Assembly: GCF_013705725.1 (NCBI RefSeq)
Contig: NZ_CP055481.1
Span: 5,890,001-5,954,000, forward strand
Reading direction: 5' to 3'
Length of the DNA: 64,000 nucleotides
Source of the DNA: Klebsiella sp. RHBSTW-00484
GTDB lineage: Bacteria; Pseudomonadota; Gammaproteobacteria; Enterobacterales; Enterobacteriaceae
The position numbers and the translations under genes are program-made. The notes beneath the pieces are model-generated. The model saw only the letters and a program-made list of their open reading frames with translations. It was not told the origin of the DNA and searched no databases. This document shows, piece after piece, positions 24,416 to 41,094 of this stretch (positions within the stretch are counted from its first letter, which is position 1; the number at the start of each line of letters is the position of its first letter).

Positions 24416-24733
24416 ATGGAAGATTTAGAAACGATCATTATGGAGCTGTTGGTTAACGCCGGCTCAGCACGTAGTTCAGCCTTAACCGCTCTGCAGCTGG
24501 CGCGTAAAGGTGATTTCGCCGCCGCCGAGCAGGCCATGGCTGAATCCCACGAATTCGTTAAGCATGCACATAAAATCCAGACTCAGCTCATCGGTCTGGA
24601 CGAGGGTACCGGCAAGCTTCCGGTCAACCTGATTACCGTTCACTCGCAGGATCACCTGATGAACGCGATGGTCATTCAGGATCTGGCGACCGATATGATT
24701 GAACTCTATCGCCGTATTCCGCTCGCACAATAA
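24416..24733 (+). CDS. PTS lactose/cellobiose-family EIIA component
   Basis: Trimeric helical phosphocarrier receiving phosphate from HPr. It is 105 aa. TVHSQDHLMNA contains the phospho-accepting His76 and the nearby Asp79 expected to bind the central metal, as in LacF/ChbA. GGAG with good spacing overlaps the end of the EIIB gene, and the three-base gap indicates coupled translation. A hairpin terminator follows directly, so the operon is only EIIB-EIIA. It could serve a distant EIIC or have a purely regulatory role. Confidence 0.92.
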   Translation: MEDLETIIMELLVNAGSARSSALTALQLARKGDFAAAEQAMAESHEFVKHAHKIQTQLIGLDEGTGKLPVNLITVHSQDHLMNAMVIQDLATDMIELYRRIPLAQ

Positions 24734-24746
24734 CCTCGACCATTTA

Positions 24747-24778
24747 ACAGGCGCCGCTATCGGCGCCTGTCTCCTCTT
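24747..24778. terminator. Terminator between PTS genes and dcuB
   Basis: ACAGGCGCCGCTATCGGCGCCTGT forms a strong stem followed by a pyrimidine-rich CTCCTCTT. It lies between convergent genes; the downstream tract favours termination of the plus-strand PTS transcript, though it may also act on dcuB. Confidence 0.75.
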
Positions 24779-26117
24779 AAAGAAAGCCGTACATCGCCGC
24801 AAATACCCAGCCAAAGACGCAAGAGACGCTGACGCCAATTAATCCTGGCAGGATAAAACTATGGTTAATCACAAAGCGGCCGATATGCGTGGTACCTGAA
24901 CGATCGAACTGAATCGCCGCCAGATCGCTTGGGTAGGTCGGCAGAATATAATAGCCATAGCAGGCAGGCGCGGAAGCCACAATATAGGCAGGATCGACGC
25001 CAATCGCCAACGCTACCGGGACAATCGCCGCCAGCGCAGCCGCCTGGGAGTTAACAAACTTCGACACCATCAGCAGCACGATAGCGTAGGCCCACGGATA
25101 CTCTTTGACCATCTCCCCCAACACGCCTTTAATTTCGGTCATGTGCGCGCCGAACATGGTCTCCGCCATCCACGCGATACCATACACCGCAACGATGGCG
25201 ATCATCCCCGAACGGAAAACCTCATTTTTGGAAATCGATGCCGGATTAGTTTTGGTAATGATAATGATGAGCGCTCCGGAGAGCAGCATAAACATCTGGA
25301 TCACCAGAACCATCGACAGCGGCTTACCGTCGAACGCCGGGCGCAGTTCAGAAAAGGCACCGAGTAAGGCAACCACTGCAATCGATGCGAGAAAAATCCA
25401 CATCGCAATCCAGTTGCTGGTCGGCAGCTTCTTATCCAGTAGCGTGGCCGTATCGCCGTAAACATAATGGCGATTTTCCGGTGTCGAGATGAAGTCCTGA
25501 AATTTTTCATCCTTATCCAGGTCCTTACCACGAAACCAGCTAAAAATACCGATAGCCAGAATACCTAATAGCGTGGATGGGATAGTAATAGCCAGGAGAT
25601 CGAGGAATTCAAGATGCTTACCGTTAAACGTGAAATTACCAAGCATGGCAACTAGTGAGACAACCGCAACGGAAACCGGGCTGGCGATAATTCCCATCTG
25701 CGCACCGATAGAACTTGCCGCCATAGGCCGTTCCGGACGGATATTATTCTTAATGGCAACGTCATATATAATCGGCAGAATCGTATAAACGACGTGACCA
25801 GTGCCGCAAAGAATCGTCAGCGTACAGGTGACAAATGGCGCGACGATCGAGACGTACTTCGGGTTGCGCCGCAGGAGTTTCTCGGCAATCTGCAACATGA
25901 CATCTAAACCGCCGGAGGCCTGTAATGTCGCCGAAGCGGCGACCACCGCGATAATTACCAGCATGACATCGACGGGCGGTTTTCCCGGCTGAAGATGAAA
26001 AACAAAGACTAAGATAACTAGCCCAATGCCGCCTAAAAGACCGAGCGCAATTCCGCCCTTTTTCGCGCCATAGAACAGACAAATTAAGATAATGATGAGC
26101 TGTATAGCAAATTCCAT
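24777..26117 (-). CDS. dcuB: Anaerobic C4-dicarboxylate antiporter DcuB
   Basis: Inner-membrane fumarate/succinate antiporter of anaerobic fumarate respiration, and co-sensor of DcuS in E. coli. It is 446 aa, the E. coli length, and very similar throughout, from [22 protein letters not shown] to [19 protein letters not shown]. About ten to twelve membrane segments are evident. In E. coli dcuB lies beside fumB and near dcuSR; here neither is adjacent and the gene fills the thiH-rpoC interval. GGGGG precedes the ATG closely. It is convergent with the PTS genes. Confidence 0.95.
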   Translation of the reverse strand: MEFAIQLIIILICLFYGAKKGGIALGLLGGIGLVILVFVFHLQPGKPPVDVMLVIIAVVAASATLQASGGLDVMLQIAEKLLRRNPKYVSIVAPFVTCTLTILCGTGHVVYTILPIIYDVAIKNNIRPERPMAASSIGAQMGIIASPVSVAVVSLVAMLGNFTFNGKHLEFLDLLAITIPSTLLGILAIGIFSWFRGKDLDKDEKFQDFISTPENRHYVYGDTATLLDKKLPTSNWIAMWIFLASIAVVALLGAFSELRPAFDGKPLSMVLVIQMFMLLSGALIIIITKTNPASISKNEVFRSGMIAIVAVYGIAWMAETMFGAHMTEIKGVLGEMVKEYPWAYAIVLLMVSKFVNSQAAALAAIVPVALAIGVDPAYIVASAPACYGYYILPTYPSDLAAIQFDRSGTTHIGRFVINHSFILPGLIGVSVSCVFGWVFAAMYGFL

Positions 26118-26515
26118 GCATCCCCCAGAAACTATCCATTAAATGACGACAATGCTCCCGCTTTGGTTTTTATTTGCTCACCTCCTCTATTGCCTTTTCG
26201 ACAGGCGAAACAATTCCCTCAGTTGTGGTAAACCGAAAAAAACAGGGAAAGTAATCACATGATTATTTGAGTTTTTTGACTATATAGAGTTTGCGGCGCT
26301 TATTTTTTGATACGTGTAGAATTTCCGCCAATCAATTGATGGTGTAATTAATAAATTGAAACCTATAATTTATATCGATTTTTAATTGATGGTTAATTGG
26401 AGTACTTACGTTAATAAAATGTAAATTAAAATGGATGTGATAAAGAATGTCGATCGGTTGGCAGGCGCTAAATGACAGCCCTCTGAGAAGATAGTCCATG
26501 TTCAGAAATGACAAT
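26118..26515 (-). other. dcuB upstream region, A/T-rich, no gene
   Basis: About 400 bp between dcuB and the rpoC terminator. It is markedly A/T-rich and should hold the dcuB promoter. A ten-base direct repeat AATTGATGGT occurs at 26334-26343 and 26384-26393, 50 bp apart. I find FNR-like (TTGAT) and CRP-like (ATCACA) half-sites but no full consensus site. No open frame here resembles a protein. Confidence 0.6.
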
Positions 26516-26550
26516 AAAAAAAGCCAGTCAGGAAACCCGACTGGCTTTTT
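26516..26550 (-). terminator. Terminator of the rpoBC operon
   Basis: On the minus strand AAAAAGCCAGTC pairs with GACTGGCTTTTT across a short loop, followed by a run of T. It lies about 20 bp after the rpoC stop, as in E. coli. Confidence 0.94.
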
Positions 26551-26571
26551 AAGCACTTAGTGAATCAACGA

Positions 26572-30795
<4,224 letters not shown>

Positions 30796-30871
30796 GGATT
30801 TGCTCCCGTCGGAGTTAGCACAATCTGGCACCGGGAATTATCCCGGCACCAGTGACCTGTTTGAGCGAGAG

Positions 30872-33800
30872 TTACTCGTCTTCCAGTTCGATGTTGATGC
30901 CCAGCGAGCGAATCTCTTTCAACAGTACGTTGAAGGATTCCGGCATGCCCGGTTCCATCTGATGGTTGCCGTCCACGATGTTTTTATACATCTTGGTACG
31001 ACCGTTCACGTCATCAGACTTAACGGTGAGCATTTCCTGCAGGGTGTATGCCGCGCCATAAGCTTCCAGCGCCCACACTTCCATCTCCCCGAAGCGCTGA
31101 CCACCGAACTGCGCCTTACCACCCAGCGGCTGCTGAGTAACCAGGCTGTAAGAACCGGTAGAACGCGCATGCATTTTGTCATCAACCAGGTGGTTCAGTT
31201 TCAGCATGTACATGTAGCCAACGGTTACCTGGCGCTCGAACTGCTCACCGGTACGACCGTCAAACAACGTGATCTGACCAGAAGTCGGCAGGCCACCCAG
31301 CTGTAACAGTTCCTTGATTTCAGACTCTTTCGCACCGTCGAATACTGGCGTTGCGATCGGCATACCTTTTTTCAGGTTTTCAGCAAGACGCAGAACTTCT
31401 TCATCAGTGAAGGTATTCAGATCGACCTTCTGACGAACGTCTGTACCCAGATCGTAGGCACGCTGGATGAATTCGCGCAGTTTGGCGACTTCTTGCTGCT
31501 GTTTCAGCATGGCGTTGATTTTCTCGCCAATACCTTTCGCAGCCATACCCAAGTGGGTTTCCAGAATCTGACCGATGTTCATACGAGACGGTACGCCCAG
31601 CGGGTTCAGTACGATGTCTACCGGCGTGCCGTTTTCATCGTAAGGCATATCTTCGATCGGGTTGATCTTAGAGATAACACCCTTGTTACCGTGACGACCT
31701 GCCATTTTGTCACCAGGCTGAATCTGACGTTTAACGGCCAGATACACTTTAACAATCTTCAGCACGCCTGGTGCCAGATCGTCGCCTTGAGTGATTTTGC
31801 GGCGCTTCGCTTCGAGTTTCTTCTCGAACTCGTGTTTCAGTTCGTCATACTGCTCAGCCAGCTGTTCCAGCTGATTTTGTTTCTCTTCGTCGGTCAGGCC
31901 GAGTTCCAGCCAGCGGTCACGCGGCAGTTTGTCGAGCTTCTCAGCTTCAACACCACCGGAAACCAGCACCGCGTAGATACGACCAAACAGGCCAGCTTCG
32001 AGGATCTGCAATTCTTCAGACAGGTCTTTCTTCGCCTGCTTCAGCTGCATCTCTTCGATTTCCAGCGCACGTTTGTCTTTTTCTACGCCATCGCGGGTAA
32101 AGACCTGAACGTCGATAATCGTACCGGAAACACCGTTTGGTACGCGCAGAGAAGAGTCTTTAACATCAGACGCTTTCTCACCGAAGATTGCACGCAGCAG
32201 CTTCTCTTCTGGCGTCAGTTGGGTTTCACCTTTCGGCGTGACCTTACCAACCAGAATGTCGCCACCGGTAACTTCTGCACCAATGTAAACGATACCGGAT
32301 TCATCCAGTTTGGAGAGCGCAGCCTCACCCACGTTCGGGATGTCAGCAGTGATCTCTTCCGGCCCCAGCTTGGTGTCACGGGACACACATGCCAGTTCCT
32401 GAATATGGATGGTAGTGAAACGGTCTTCCTGAACAACACGCTCGGAGACGAGGATGGAGTCTTCGAAGTTGTAACCATTCCATGGCATGAATGCCACGCG
32501 CATGTTCTGACCGAGCGCCAGCTCACCGAGGTCGGTAGACGGGCCATCTGCCAGCACGTCGCCGCGCTCGATTGGCTCACCCAGAGACACGCACGGCATC
32601 TGGTTAATACAGGTGTTCTGGTTAGAACGGGTGTATTTGGTCAGGTTATAGATGTCGATACCTGCTTCACCCGGGTACATCTCGTCTTCGTTAACTTTGA
32701 TAACGATACGGGAGGCATCCACGTACTGAACCAGACCGCCACGTTTAGCAACCGCAGTTACACCGGAGTCAACGGCAACAGCACGCTCCATACCGGTACC
32801 AACCAGCGGCTTATCAGCACGCAGAGTCGGAACCGCCTGACGTTGCATGTTCGCACCCATCAATGCACGGTTGGCGTCATCGTGTTCCAGGAACGGGATC
32901 AGGGACGCACCGACGGAAACCACCTGTTGGGTGGAAACGTCCATGTAGTCAACCTGGTCGCGGCTGAACAAGCTGGATTCGCCTTTGCTACGACAAGTTA
33001 CCAGGTCTTCTTCAAAGTGGCCTTCGTCATCCAGGTTGGAGTTCGCCTGAGCGATAACGTAGTTGCCTTCTTCAATAGCAGACAGGTAATGAATTTCGTC
33101 GGTAACAACACCGTCGGTTACTTTACGGTACGGAGTCTCAAGGAAGCCGTATTCGTTAGTCTGTGCGTACACGGACAGGGAGTTGATCAGACCGATGTTC
33201 GGACCTTCAGGCGTTTCGATAGGACATACGCGACCGTAGTGAGTCGGGTGTACGTCTCGAACTTCAAAGCCAGCGCGTTCACGGGTCAAACCGCCAGGGC
33301 CGAGTGCGGAGATACGACGTTTGTGCGTAATCTCAGACAACGGGTTGTTCTGGTCCATAAACTGGGAAAGCTGGCTGGAACCGAAGAACTCTTTAACCGC
33401 GGCAGAAATCGGCTTGGCGTTGATCATATCCTGAGGCATCAGGGTATCCAGATCGCCCAAAGACAGACGCTCTTTCACCGCACGCTCAACACGCACCAGG
33501 CCAACACGGAATTGGTTTTCCGCCATTTCGCCTACGGAACGGATACGACGGTTACCGAGGTGGTCGATATCATCGACTTCGCCTTTACCGTTACGGATAT
33601 CGATGAGCTTTTTCATCACTTCGATGATGTCTTCTTTGCTCAGGATACCGGAACCTTCGATTTCATCACGCAGCAGAGAGCGGTTGAACTTCATACGACC
33701 AACCGCTGACAGATCATAGCGGTCTTCGGAGAAGAACAGGTTCTCGAACAGATTTTCAGCTGCTTCACGAGTCGGCGGTTCACCAGGGCGCATCATGCGG

Positions 33801-34900
33801 TAGATTTCTACCAGTGCGCTCAGACGATCGTTGGTTGGGTCGACGCGTATAGTCTCAGACATATACGCACCGTGGTCCAGATCGTTGGTGAACAGAGTTT
33901 CAATGCGCTTATGGCCAGACTGGCTCAGCTTCGCCAGTAGATCCAGGCTCAGCTCCATGTTCGCAGAGCAGATCAGCTCACCGGTAGATGCGTCAACATA
34001 GTCTTTAGATGCAACTTTACCCGCAATGTACTCAACCGGAACTTCGATATGTTTGATATCGTCTTTTTCCAGCTGGCGAATGTGGCGTGCAGTGATGCGG
34101 CGGCCTTTTTCGACGTACAACTTGCCGTTGGCTTCGATATCAAAAGAAGCTGTTTCACCGCGAAGACGCTCAGGAATGAGCTCCATCTGCAGCTTGTTAT
34201 CACGAATTTCAAAGACCACTTTGTCGAAGAACAGGTCAAGGATCTGCTCAGTGGTATACTGCAGCGCACGCAGAATAATCGTTGCTGGCAGCTTACGACG
34301 GCGGTCAATACGGACAAACAGGTTGTCTTTCGGGTCGAACTCGAAGTCCAGCCAGGAACCACGGTAAGGAATGATACGCGCGTTATACAGCACTTTACCC
34401 GAAGAGTGGGTTTTACCTTTGTCGGAGTCAAAGAAGACGCCTGGGCTACGGTGCAGCTGAGAAACGATAACACGCTCGGTACCGTTGATAACAAAGGTGC
34501 CGTTGTCAGTCATGAGCGGAATTTCGCCCATGTAGACTTCTTGTTCTTTAATGTCTTTGACTGTGCCTTCCGGCGCTTCGCGCTCGTAGATCACCAGACG
34601 CAATTTTACACGCAGCGGTGCCGAATAGGTCACGCCACGAATCTGACATTCTTTAACGTCAAAAACAGGTTCGCCCAGACGGTAGCTGACGTATTGCAGC
34701 TCAGAATTACCGCTGTAGCTCTTAATCGGAAATACGGAACGGAAAGCTGCTTCCAGACCATACTGTCCTTCAGGATCTTGCTCGATGAACTTCTGAAACG
34801 AGTCAAGCTGGATAGAAAGGAGATAAGGTATGTCCAGAACCTGCGGACGTTTACCAAAATCCTTACGAATACGTTTTTTCTCGGTATAGGAGTAAACCAT
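30872..34900 (-). CDS. rpoB: RNA polymerase subunit beta
   Basis: Second catalytic subunit of RNA polymerase. It is 1342 aa from [19 protein letters not shown] at 34900, the E. coli start and length; an ATG 11 codons upstream is not used in the family. The rifampicin pocket reads [20 protein letters not shown] and then [10 protein letters not shown], the wild-type sequence, so no resistance substitution is seen there. Expression follows an attenuator downstream of rplL. A 738-codon open frame on the opposite strand reflects codon bias only. Confidence 0.99.
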   Translation of the reverse strand: MVYSYTEKKRIRKDFGKRPQVLDIPYLLSIQLDSFQKFIEQDPEGQYGLEAAFRSVFPIKSYSGNSELQYVSYRLGEPVFDVKECQIRGVTYSAPLRVKLRLVIYEREAPEGTVKDIKEQEVYMGEIPLMTDNGTFVINGTERVIVSQLHRSPGVFFDSDKGKTHSSGKVLYNARIIPYRGSWLDFEFDPKDNLFVRIDRRRKLPATIILRALQYTTEQILDLFFDKVVFEIRDNKLQMELIPERLRGETASFDIEANGKLYVEKGRRITARHIRQLEKDDIKHIEVPVEYIAGKVASKDYVDASTGELICSANMELSLDLLAKLSQSGHKRIETLFTNDLDHGAYMSETIRVDPTNDRLSALVEIYRMMRPGEPPTREAAENLFENLFFSEDRYDLSAVGRMKFNRSLLRDEIEGSGILSKEDIIEVMKKLIDIRNGKGEVDDIDHLGNRRIRSVGEMAENQFRVGLVRVERAVKERLSLGDLDTLMPQDMINAKPISAAVKEFFGSSQLSQFMDQNNPLSEITHKRRISALGPGGLTRERAGFEVRDVHPTHYGRVCPIETPEGPNIGLINSLSVYAQTNEYGFLETPYRKVTDGVVTDEIHYLSAIEEGNYVIAQANSNLDDEGHFEEDLVTCRSKGESSLFSRDQVDYMDVSTQQVVSVGASLIPFLEHDDANRALMGANMQRQAVPTLRADKPLVGTGMERAVAVDSGVTAVAKRGGLVQYVDASRIVIKVNEDEMYPGEAGIDIYNLTKYTRSNQNTCINQMPCVSLGEPIERGDVLADGPSTDLGELALGQNMRVAFMPWNGYNFEDSILVSERVVQEDRFTTIHIQELACVSRDTKLGPEEITADIPNVGEAALSKLDESGIVYIGAEVTGGDILVGKVTPKGETQLTPEEKLLRAIFGEKASDVKDSSLRVPNGVSGTIIDVQVFTRDGVEKDKRALEIEEMQLKQAKKDLSEELQILEAGLFGRIYAVLVSGGVEAEKLDKLPRDRWLELGLTDEEKQNQLEQLAEQYDELKHEFEKKLEAKRRKITQGDDLAPGVLKIVKVYLAVKRQIQPGDKMAGRHGNKGVISKINPIEDMPYDENGTPVDIVLNPLGVPSRMNIGQILETHLGMAAKGIGEKINAMLKQQQEVAKLREFIQRAYDLGTDVRQKVDLNTFTDEEVLRLAENLKKGMPIATPVFDGAKESEIKELLQLGGLPTSGQITLFDGRTGEQFERQVTVGYMYMLKLNHLVDDKMHARSTGSYSLVTQQPLGGKAQFGGQRFGEMEVWALEAYGAAYTLQEMLTVKSDDVNGRTKMYKNIVDGNHQMEPGMPESFNVLLKEIRSLGINIELEDE

Positions 34901-35225
34901 AGGGTTCCTCAGCTCGCTGACAAGTCGACCCATCTGCCCACATAAGGCAGTTTTTTATGCAACACTATTTTGTTGACCGGAAAATGGAACACTTTCCGCA
35001 ATACCTGTTTCTATCACGCTTAAACCATTTCATTGCAATTTACACAGCTCAGGAGCCCTAACCTGTCGCAGTATATTAAGTCGTCTATAGAAACAAGCAT
35101 TGTCAGGACAACCAGTAGTCAAACAGTGTGAAATGCTACTGGCGCCTTACAGCGCAAAAAGGCTGGTGACCAAAAAGTCACCAGCCATCAGCCTGATTAC
35201 TCAGGCTGCAACCGGAAAAGTTGGC
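34901..35225 (-). other. rplL-rpoB intergenic leader
   Basis: 325 bp without a gene. It contains the attenuator hairpin at 35154-35186 and, as in E. coli, should contain an RNase III processing structure in the rpoB-proximal half, which I cannot draw with certainty by eye. Confidence 0.7.
35154..35186 (-). terminator. Attenuator between rplL and rpoB
   Basis: On the minus strand GGCTGGTGAC, loop TTTTTG, GTCACCAGCC, then TTTTTGCG. A ten-pair stem plus U tract at the place of the E. coli partial terminator that lowers rpoBC transcription relative to rplJL. Confidence 0.92.
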
Positions 35226-35591
<366 letters not shown>

Positions 35592-35657
35592 TTAAATTGT
35601 TCCTGAATATCAGAATAAGTTTATACGTAAGCAGATGCTTTACTAAGACAACTGCGA

Positions 35658-36155
35658 TTAAGCAGCTTCTTTCGCATCGCGAACAGCAGCCAGAGTGCGA
35701 ACCAGTTTGCCAGCCGAAGCTTCTTTCATGGTTGCCATCAGGCGTGCAATTGCTTCTTCGTAGGTCGGCAGGGTTGCCAGGCGATCGATTTGCGATGCCG
35801 GGATCAACTCACCTTCAAAGGCTGCGGCTTTGACCTCAAATTTTGCATTCGCTTTCGCGAACTCTTTGAACAGACGAGCAGCTGCGCCCGGGTGTTCCAT
35901 AGAGTATGCAATCAGGGTCGGACCAACAAACGTGTCTTTCAGGCACTCGAACGGAGTACCTTCAACGACGCGGCGCAGCAGGGTGTTACGAACAACACGC
36001 ATGTAAACGCCAGCTTCACGACCTGCTTTACGCAGTTCAGTCATTTTGCCTACAGTAACGCCACGGGAATCCGCAACTACTGCAGACAGCGCGCCTTTGG
36101 CTACTTCGCTGACTTCAGCAACAATCGCTTGTTTGTCTTGAAGATTTAAAGCCAT
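35658..36155 (-). CDS. rplJ: 50S ribosomal protein L10
   Basis: Base of the L7/L12 stalk and translational repressor of its own operon when complexed with L12. It is 165 aa, matching E. coli L10 ([33 protein letters not shown]). Its C-terminal helix binds L12 dimers. The mRNA leader upstream (36278-36362) is the target of autoregulation. AGGAG is placed well before the ATG. Confidence 0.99.
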   Translation of the reverse strand: MALNLQDKQAIVAEVSEVAKGALSAVVADSRGVTVGKMTELRKAGREAGVYMRVVRNTLLRRVVEGTPFECLKDTFVGPTLIAYSMEHPGAAARLFKEFAKANAKFEVKAAAFEGELIPASQIDRLATLPTYEEAIARLMATMKEASAGKLVRTLAAVRDAKEAA

Positions 36156-36277
36156 TAGCTTTGCTCCTGGATGTTTGCCAGAGTTTATGCTCTGGAACTC
36201 ACTTCACTCTTTCCAACGAAAGAGCGTCTTTATACGGTGAGCAGAAACAAGCCAGAGTATCCAAAAATAATCTTAGC

Positions 36278-36362
36278 GTTCTGTCACCGTCTACGCAGGG
36301 CATTAAGTTTCTTGCGAAACACCTGCGGTCTTCGACGGAGGCCTGGATAGGCCAGGCTCCAA
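36278..36362 (-). promoter_or_regulatory. L10 autoregulatory mRNA leader
   Basis: Between the PL10 promoter and rplJ the transcript contains GGAGCCTGGC...CCAGGCCTCC and CCGCAGG...CCCTGCG pairings and the GACGGTGACAG segment, the elements of the enteric L10 leader bound by L10-(L12)4. Assignment rests on position and recognised sequence; the fold was not computed. Confidence 0.75.
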
Positions 36363-36411
36363 CGAACAAATCTGTTATTTGCTAACTTTCGTTAACAAAC
36401 GTGGGGGTAGA

Positions 36412-36440
36412 ATTGTAGACAAATCCTACGCCCACGTAAA
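36412..36440 (-). promoter_or_regulatory. Promoter PL10 of rplJL-rpoBC
   Basis: -35 TTTACG (complement of 36435-36440) and -10 TACAAT (complement of 36412-36417), 17-bp spacer. It lies just after the rplA stop, where E. coli has PL10. A small hairpin including the last rplA codons (36441-36458) precedes it. Confidence 0.8.
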
Positions 36441-36448
36441 GGCGAATA

Positions 36449-37588
<1,140 letters not shown>

Positions 37589-37666
37589 TTAAATTTCCTC
37601 GTTTGGGTGTAACGCCTTTAGAAAAGGCTCCCCGTGATAAATATCGCTTTATGGGCATATGACCCA

Positions 37667-37707
37667 TAAAAACAAAAGGCGCGAAATTGTATGCCAATTT
37701 CGCGCCT
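37667..37707 (-). terminator. Terminator of secE-nusG
   Basis: Arms AGGCGCGAAATTG (37677-37689) and CAATTTCGCGCCT (37695-37707) pair perfectly (13 bp); on the minus strand TTTTGTTTTT follows. The hairpin overlaps the PL11 promoter hexamers. Confidence 0.9.
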
Positions 37708-37714
37708 CACGCAA
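37686..37714 (-). promoter_or_regulatory. Promoter PL11 of rplKA
   Basis: -35 TTGCGT (complement of 37709-37714) and -10 TACAAT (complement of 37686-37691), 17-bp spacer. The -10 lies in the loop and descending arm of the nusG terminator hairpin, so terminator and promoter share sequence. Confidence 0.85.
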
Positions 37715-37744
37715 TGATTAAATCGCTGTTTTTTTGATCGGCAG

Positions 37745-38290
37745 TTAAGCTTTTTCTACCTGAGCAAAATCAAGTTCAACCGGAGTTGCGCGGCCGAAGA
37801 TAGAAACGGACACCTTCAGACGAGATTTCTCATAGTCAACTTCTTCGACGACACCATTAAAGTCTGCGAACGGACCATCGCTAACGCGTACCATCTCACC
37901 CGGTTCAAATAGCGTTTTCGGCCGCGGCTTATCACCAACCTGCTGCAGACGGTTCATGATCGCGTCCACTTCTTTATCACTGATCGGAGCCGGACGGTCA
38001 GAGGTGCCGCCGATAAAGCCCATCACTCGAGGCACGCTACGCACCAAGTGCCAGCTCGCGTCATTCATGACCATCTGGACCAGTACATAACCAGGGAAGA
38101 ATTTACGCTCGCTTTTACGGCGCAGGCCGCCACGGATCTCGACCACTTCTTCCGTCGGCACCATGACTTCGCCAAACAACTCTTCCATATTGTGTAATTT
38201 GATATGTTCACGCAACGAGGTAGCTACGCGACCTTCAAAACCGGAAAACGCCTGAACGACGTACCAACGTTTTTTAGGAGCTTCAGACAT
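37745..38290 (-). CDS. nusG: Transcription termination/antitermination factor NusG
   Basis: Links RNA polymerase to Rho or to ribosomal protein S10. It is 181 aa. The N-terminal NGN domain contains [24 protein letters not shown] and FPGYVLVQM; the C-terminal KOW domain contains [22 protein letters not shown]. The ATG is one base after the secE stop, so the two are coupled as in E. coli. Confidence 0.99.
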   Translation of the reverse strand: MSEAPKKRWYVVQAFSGFEGRVATSLREHIKLHNMEELFGEVMVPTEEVVEIRGGLRRKSERKFFPGYVLVQMVMNDASWHLVRSVPRVMGFIGGTSDRPAPISDKEVDAIMNRLQQVGDKPRPKTLFEPGEMVRVSDGPFADFNGVVEEVDYEKSRLKVSVSIFGRATPVELDFAQVEKA

Positions 38291-38291
38291 C

Positions 38292-38675
38292 TCAGAACCT
38301 CAGGCCAGTGATAAAGGATACCAGGCGAACCAGAATACCATCCAGTCCCCACAGGATCAGTGACATTACTGCAGTCACTGCGGCAACAATCAGCGTAGTG
38401 TGCAACGTTTCCTGGCGAGTTGGCCAAATCACCTTGCGGACTTCAGTTCTCGCTTCGCGAGCGAAAGCCACTGTCGCCTTACCTTTTGTCGTTAACAGCG
38501 CGACGCCGCCTGCTGCAGCGATCAGAATCACTACGGCCAACGCACGCACTGCCAGCATAATGTCACGATAGAGGAAGTTGCCGACGATAGCCATAATCAG
38601 CAGCACGGCAACAATCGCCCACTTCATCGCTTCGAGGCCGCGCCCGCTCCCTTGAGCTTCGGTATTCGCACTCAT
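38292..38675 (-). CDS. secE: Preprotein translocase subunit SecE
   Basis: Essential clamp of the SecY channel in the inner membrane. It is 127 aa from [19 protein letters not shown] at 38675, matching the E. coli start; an earlier GTG/ATG five codons upstream is unsupported. There are three membrane segments: about 20-35, 44-62 and 94-120. The conserved amphipathic helix [18 protein letters not shown] precedes the last. Between secE and tufB lies the tufB terminator. Confidence 0.98.
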   Translation of the reverse strand: MSANTEAQGSGRGLEAMKWAIVAVLLIMAIVGNFLYRDIMLAVRALAVVILIAAAGGVALLTTKGKATVAFAREARTEVRKVIWPTRQETLHTTLIVAAVTAVMSLILWGLDGILVRLVSFITGLRF

Positions 38676-38850
38676 AAACCAACCTGTCACAAGAATTCAG
38701 ACAAATATCTTCACCCCGCATGAAATACGAGGCGACCAAACCGAAATGCTCTGTTGCGTTTCGGACTTAACGCCCTCTTCAGAGCCTGTCTCAGCAATGA
38801 TTATGACTCAAAAAATCACTGATGAGCCAGGTTCTGGTGTGAAAGCGTGC

Positions 38851-38877
38851 AAAAAGGGCATCAAATGATGCCCTTTT
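38851..38877 (-). terminator. Terminator of the tRNA-tufB operon
   Basis: AAAAGGGCATC, short loop, GATGCCCTTTT: a strong stem with terminal A/T pairs giving a U tract on the minus strand, 31 bp after the tufB stop. Confidence 0.92.
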
Positions 38878-38907
38878 ATTGCGCATTGCGTCAAATGTTA
38901 TCAGTGA

Positions 38908-40128
<1,221 letters not shown>

Positions 40129-40207
40129 TCACCACATCAACCAGGCAACATGCCCGACTTGTTGAATGCAATAGAATAGAGAGAAACAGGGAGGAGAGAT
40201 AAAGAAG

Positions 40208-40283
40208 TGGTGCTGATACCCAGAGTCGAACTGGGGACCTCACCCTTACCAAGGGTGCGCTCTACCAACTGAGCCATATCAGC
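40208..40283 (-). tRNA. thrT: tRNA-Thr (GGT)
   Basis: Complement GCTGATATGGCTCAG ... GTTCGACTC ... TATCAGCACCA; anticodon GGT in the CCCTTGGTAAGGG arm. It is 76 nt with encoded CCA. Last tRNA before tufB, as in E. coli. Confidence 0.97.
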
Positions 40284-40288
40284 ACGTC

Positions 40289-40363
<75 letters not shown>

Positions 40364-40482
40364 ATCCTGAAACTCGGCTACCCAGTTCTTTCTATAACAA
40401 AAAAAAGAGATGAGTCTCTTTTTCTGTTTGAGCTGACTAGTTTAACCAATCAACCCTGGCTTCGCAAAGCGTTGCCGAAAGA

Positions 40483-40567
<85 letters not shown>

Positions 40568-40577
40568 AGGCACTTGA

Positions 40578-40653
<76 letters not shown>

Positions 40654-40667
40654 ATCAAGTAGCGCGC

Positions 40668-40696
40668 ATTCTAGGGAGACCTGAGAGTTCATGCAA
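40668..40696 (-). promoter_or_regulatory. Promoter of the thrU-tyrU-glyT-thrT-tufB operon
   Basis: -35 TTGCAT (complement of 40691-40696), 17-bp spacer, -10 TAGAAT (complement of 40668-40673), followed by a GCGCGC discriminator typical of stringent tRNA/rRNA promoters. Confidence 0.87.
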
Positions 40697-41094
40697 CTAA
40701 AAAATTGCATAAAACGTTCTATCGCTCACATTTTGTGCTTAATCGAGAAAAAACGGTGTAAATTCAAACAGCGAAGCACAAAAATACACCATTCATCGCA
40801 CAAAGTTGCTTAGAGGCAACTCCTGAAAATGTAAAATCCCCTTTTGATATAACATCTTTACCGCTACGAGCTACCCGTGGTCTCAGTTAATTAACACTGA
40901 CAGCCCTGTAGAAGACTTTATGTGCCACCACCAACTCATTCGCCTCTGTGATGCTACCGTTAGAAAGCATCATTCAATGAGTTTTTTTCTTATTATTCCT
41001 TGCAATCTGGTGTTACCCTCCTGCCCATTGTCCTGATTAACTAGTGTGAAGCACTCCCGCCTTTCTTTCATTCGGCGACTGCAAGAACATGCTT
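40697..41094 (+). other. tRNA operon-coaA intergenic region
   Basis: About 400 bp between divergent transcripts, with no plausible gene. The left end holds upstream sequence of the tRNA promoter. A nested stem followed by seven T lies at 40933-40988 (see that entry). coaA promoter elements could not be fixed by eye. Confidence 0.6.
40933..40988 (+). terminator. Terminator-like structure upstream of coaA
   Basis: Outer arms AACTCATT (40933-40940) and AATGAGTT (40976-40983) enclose inner arms TGATGCT and AGCATCA; seven T follow at 40982-40988. It reads in the plus direction about 106 bp before coaA. It could insulate coaA or act as an attenuator in its leader. Confidence 0.6.

Noticed and set aside
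26118..26570. Full FNR or CRP site upstream of dcuB
   Set aside because: Only half-sites were found (TTGAT, ATCACA); none met the full inverted consensus.
30796..30831. 12-codon N-terminal extension of rpoC
   Set aside because: The GTG at 30795 matches the known E. coli start and has a Shine-Dalgarno; the upstream ATG does not.
31493..33709. 738-codon open frame opposite rpoB
   Set aside because: It lies wholly antisense to conserved rpoB, has no recognisable domain, and follows from the strong codon bias of rpoB, which avoids stops on the opposite strand. The long frames opposite rpoC (27727-28893, 29161-30009) were rejected for the same reason.
34901..34933. 11-codon N-terminal extension of rpoB
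   Set aside because: The family starts at MVYSYTEKK (34900).
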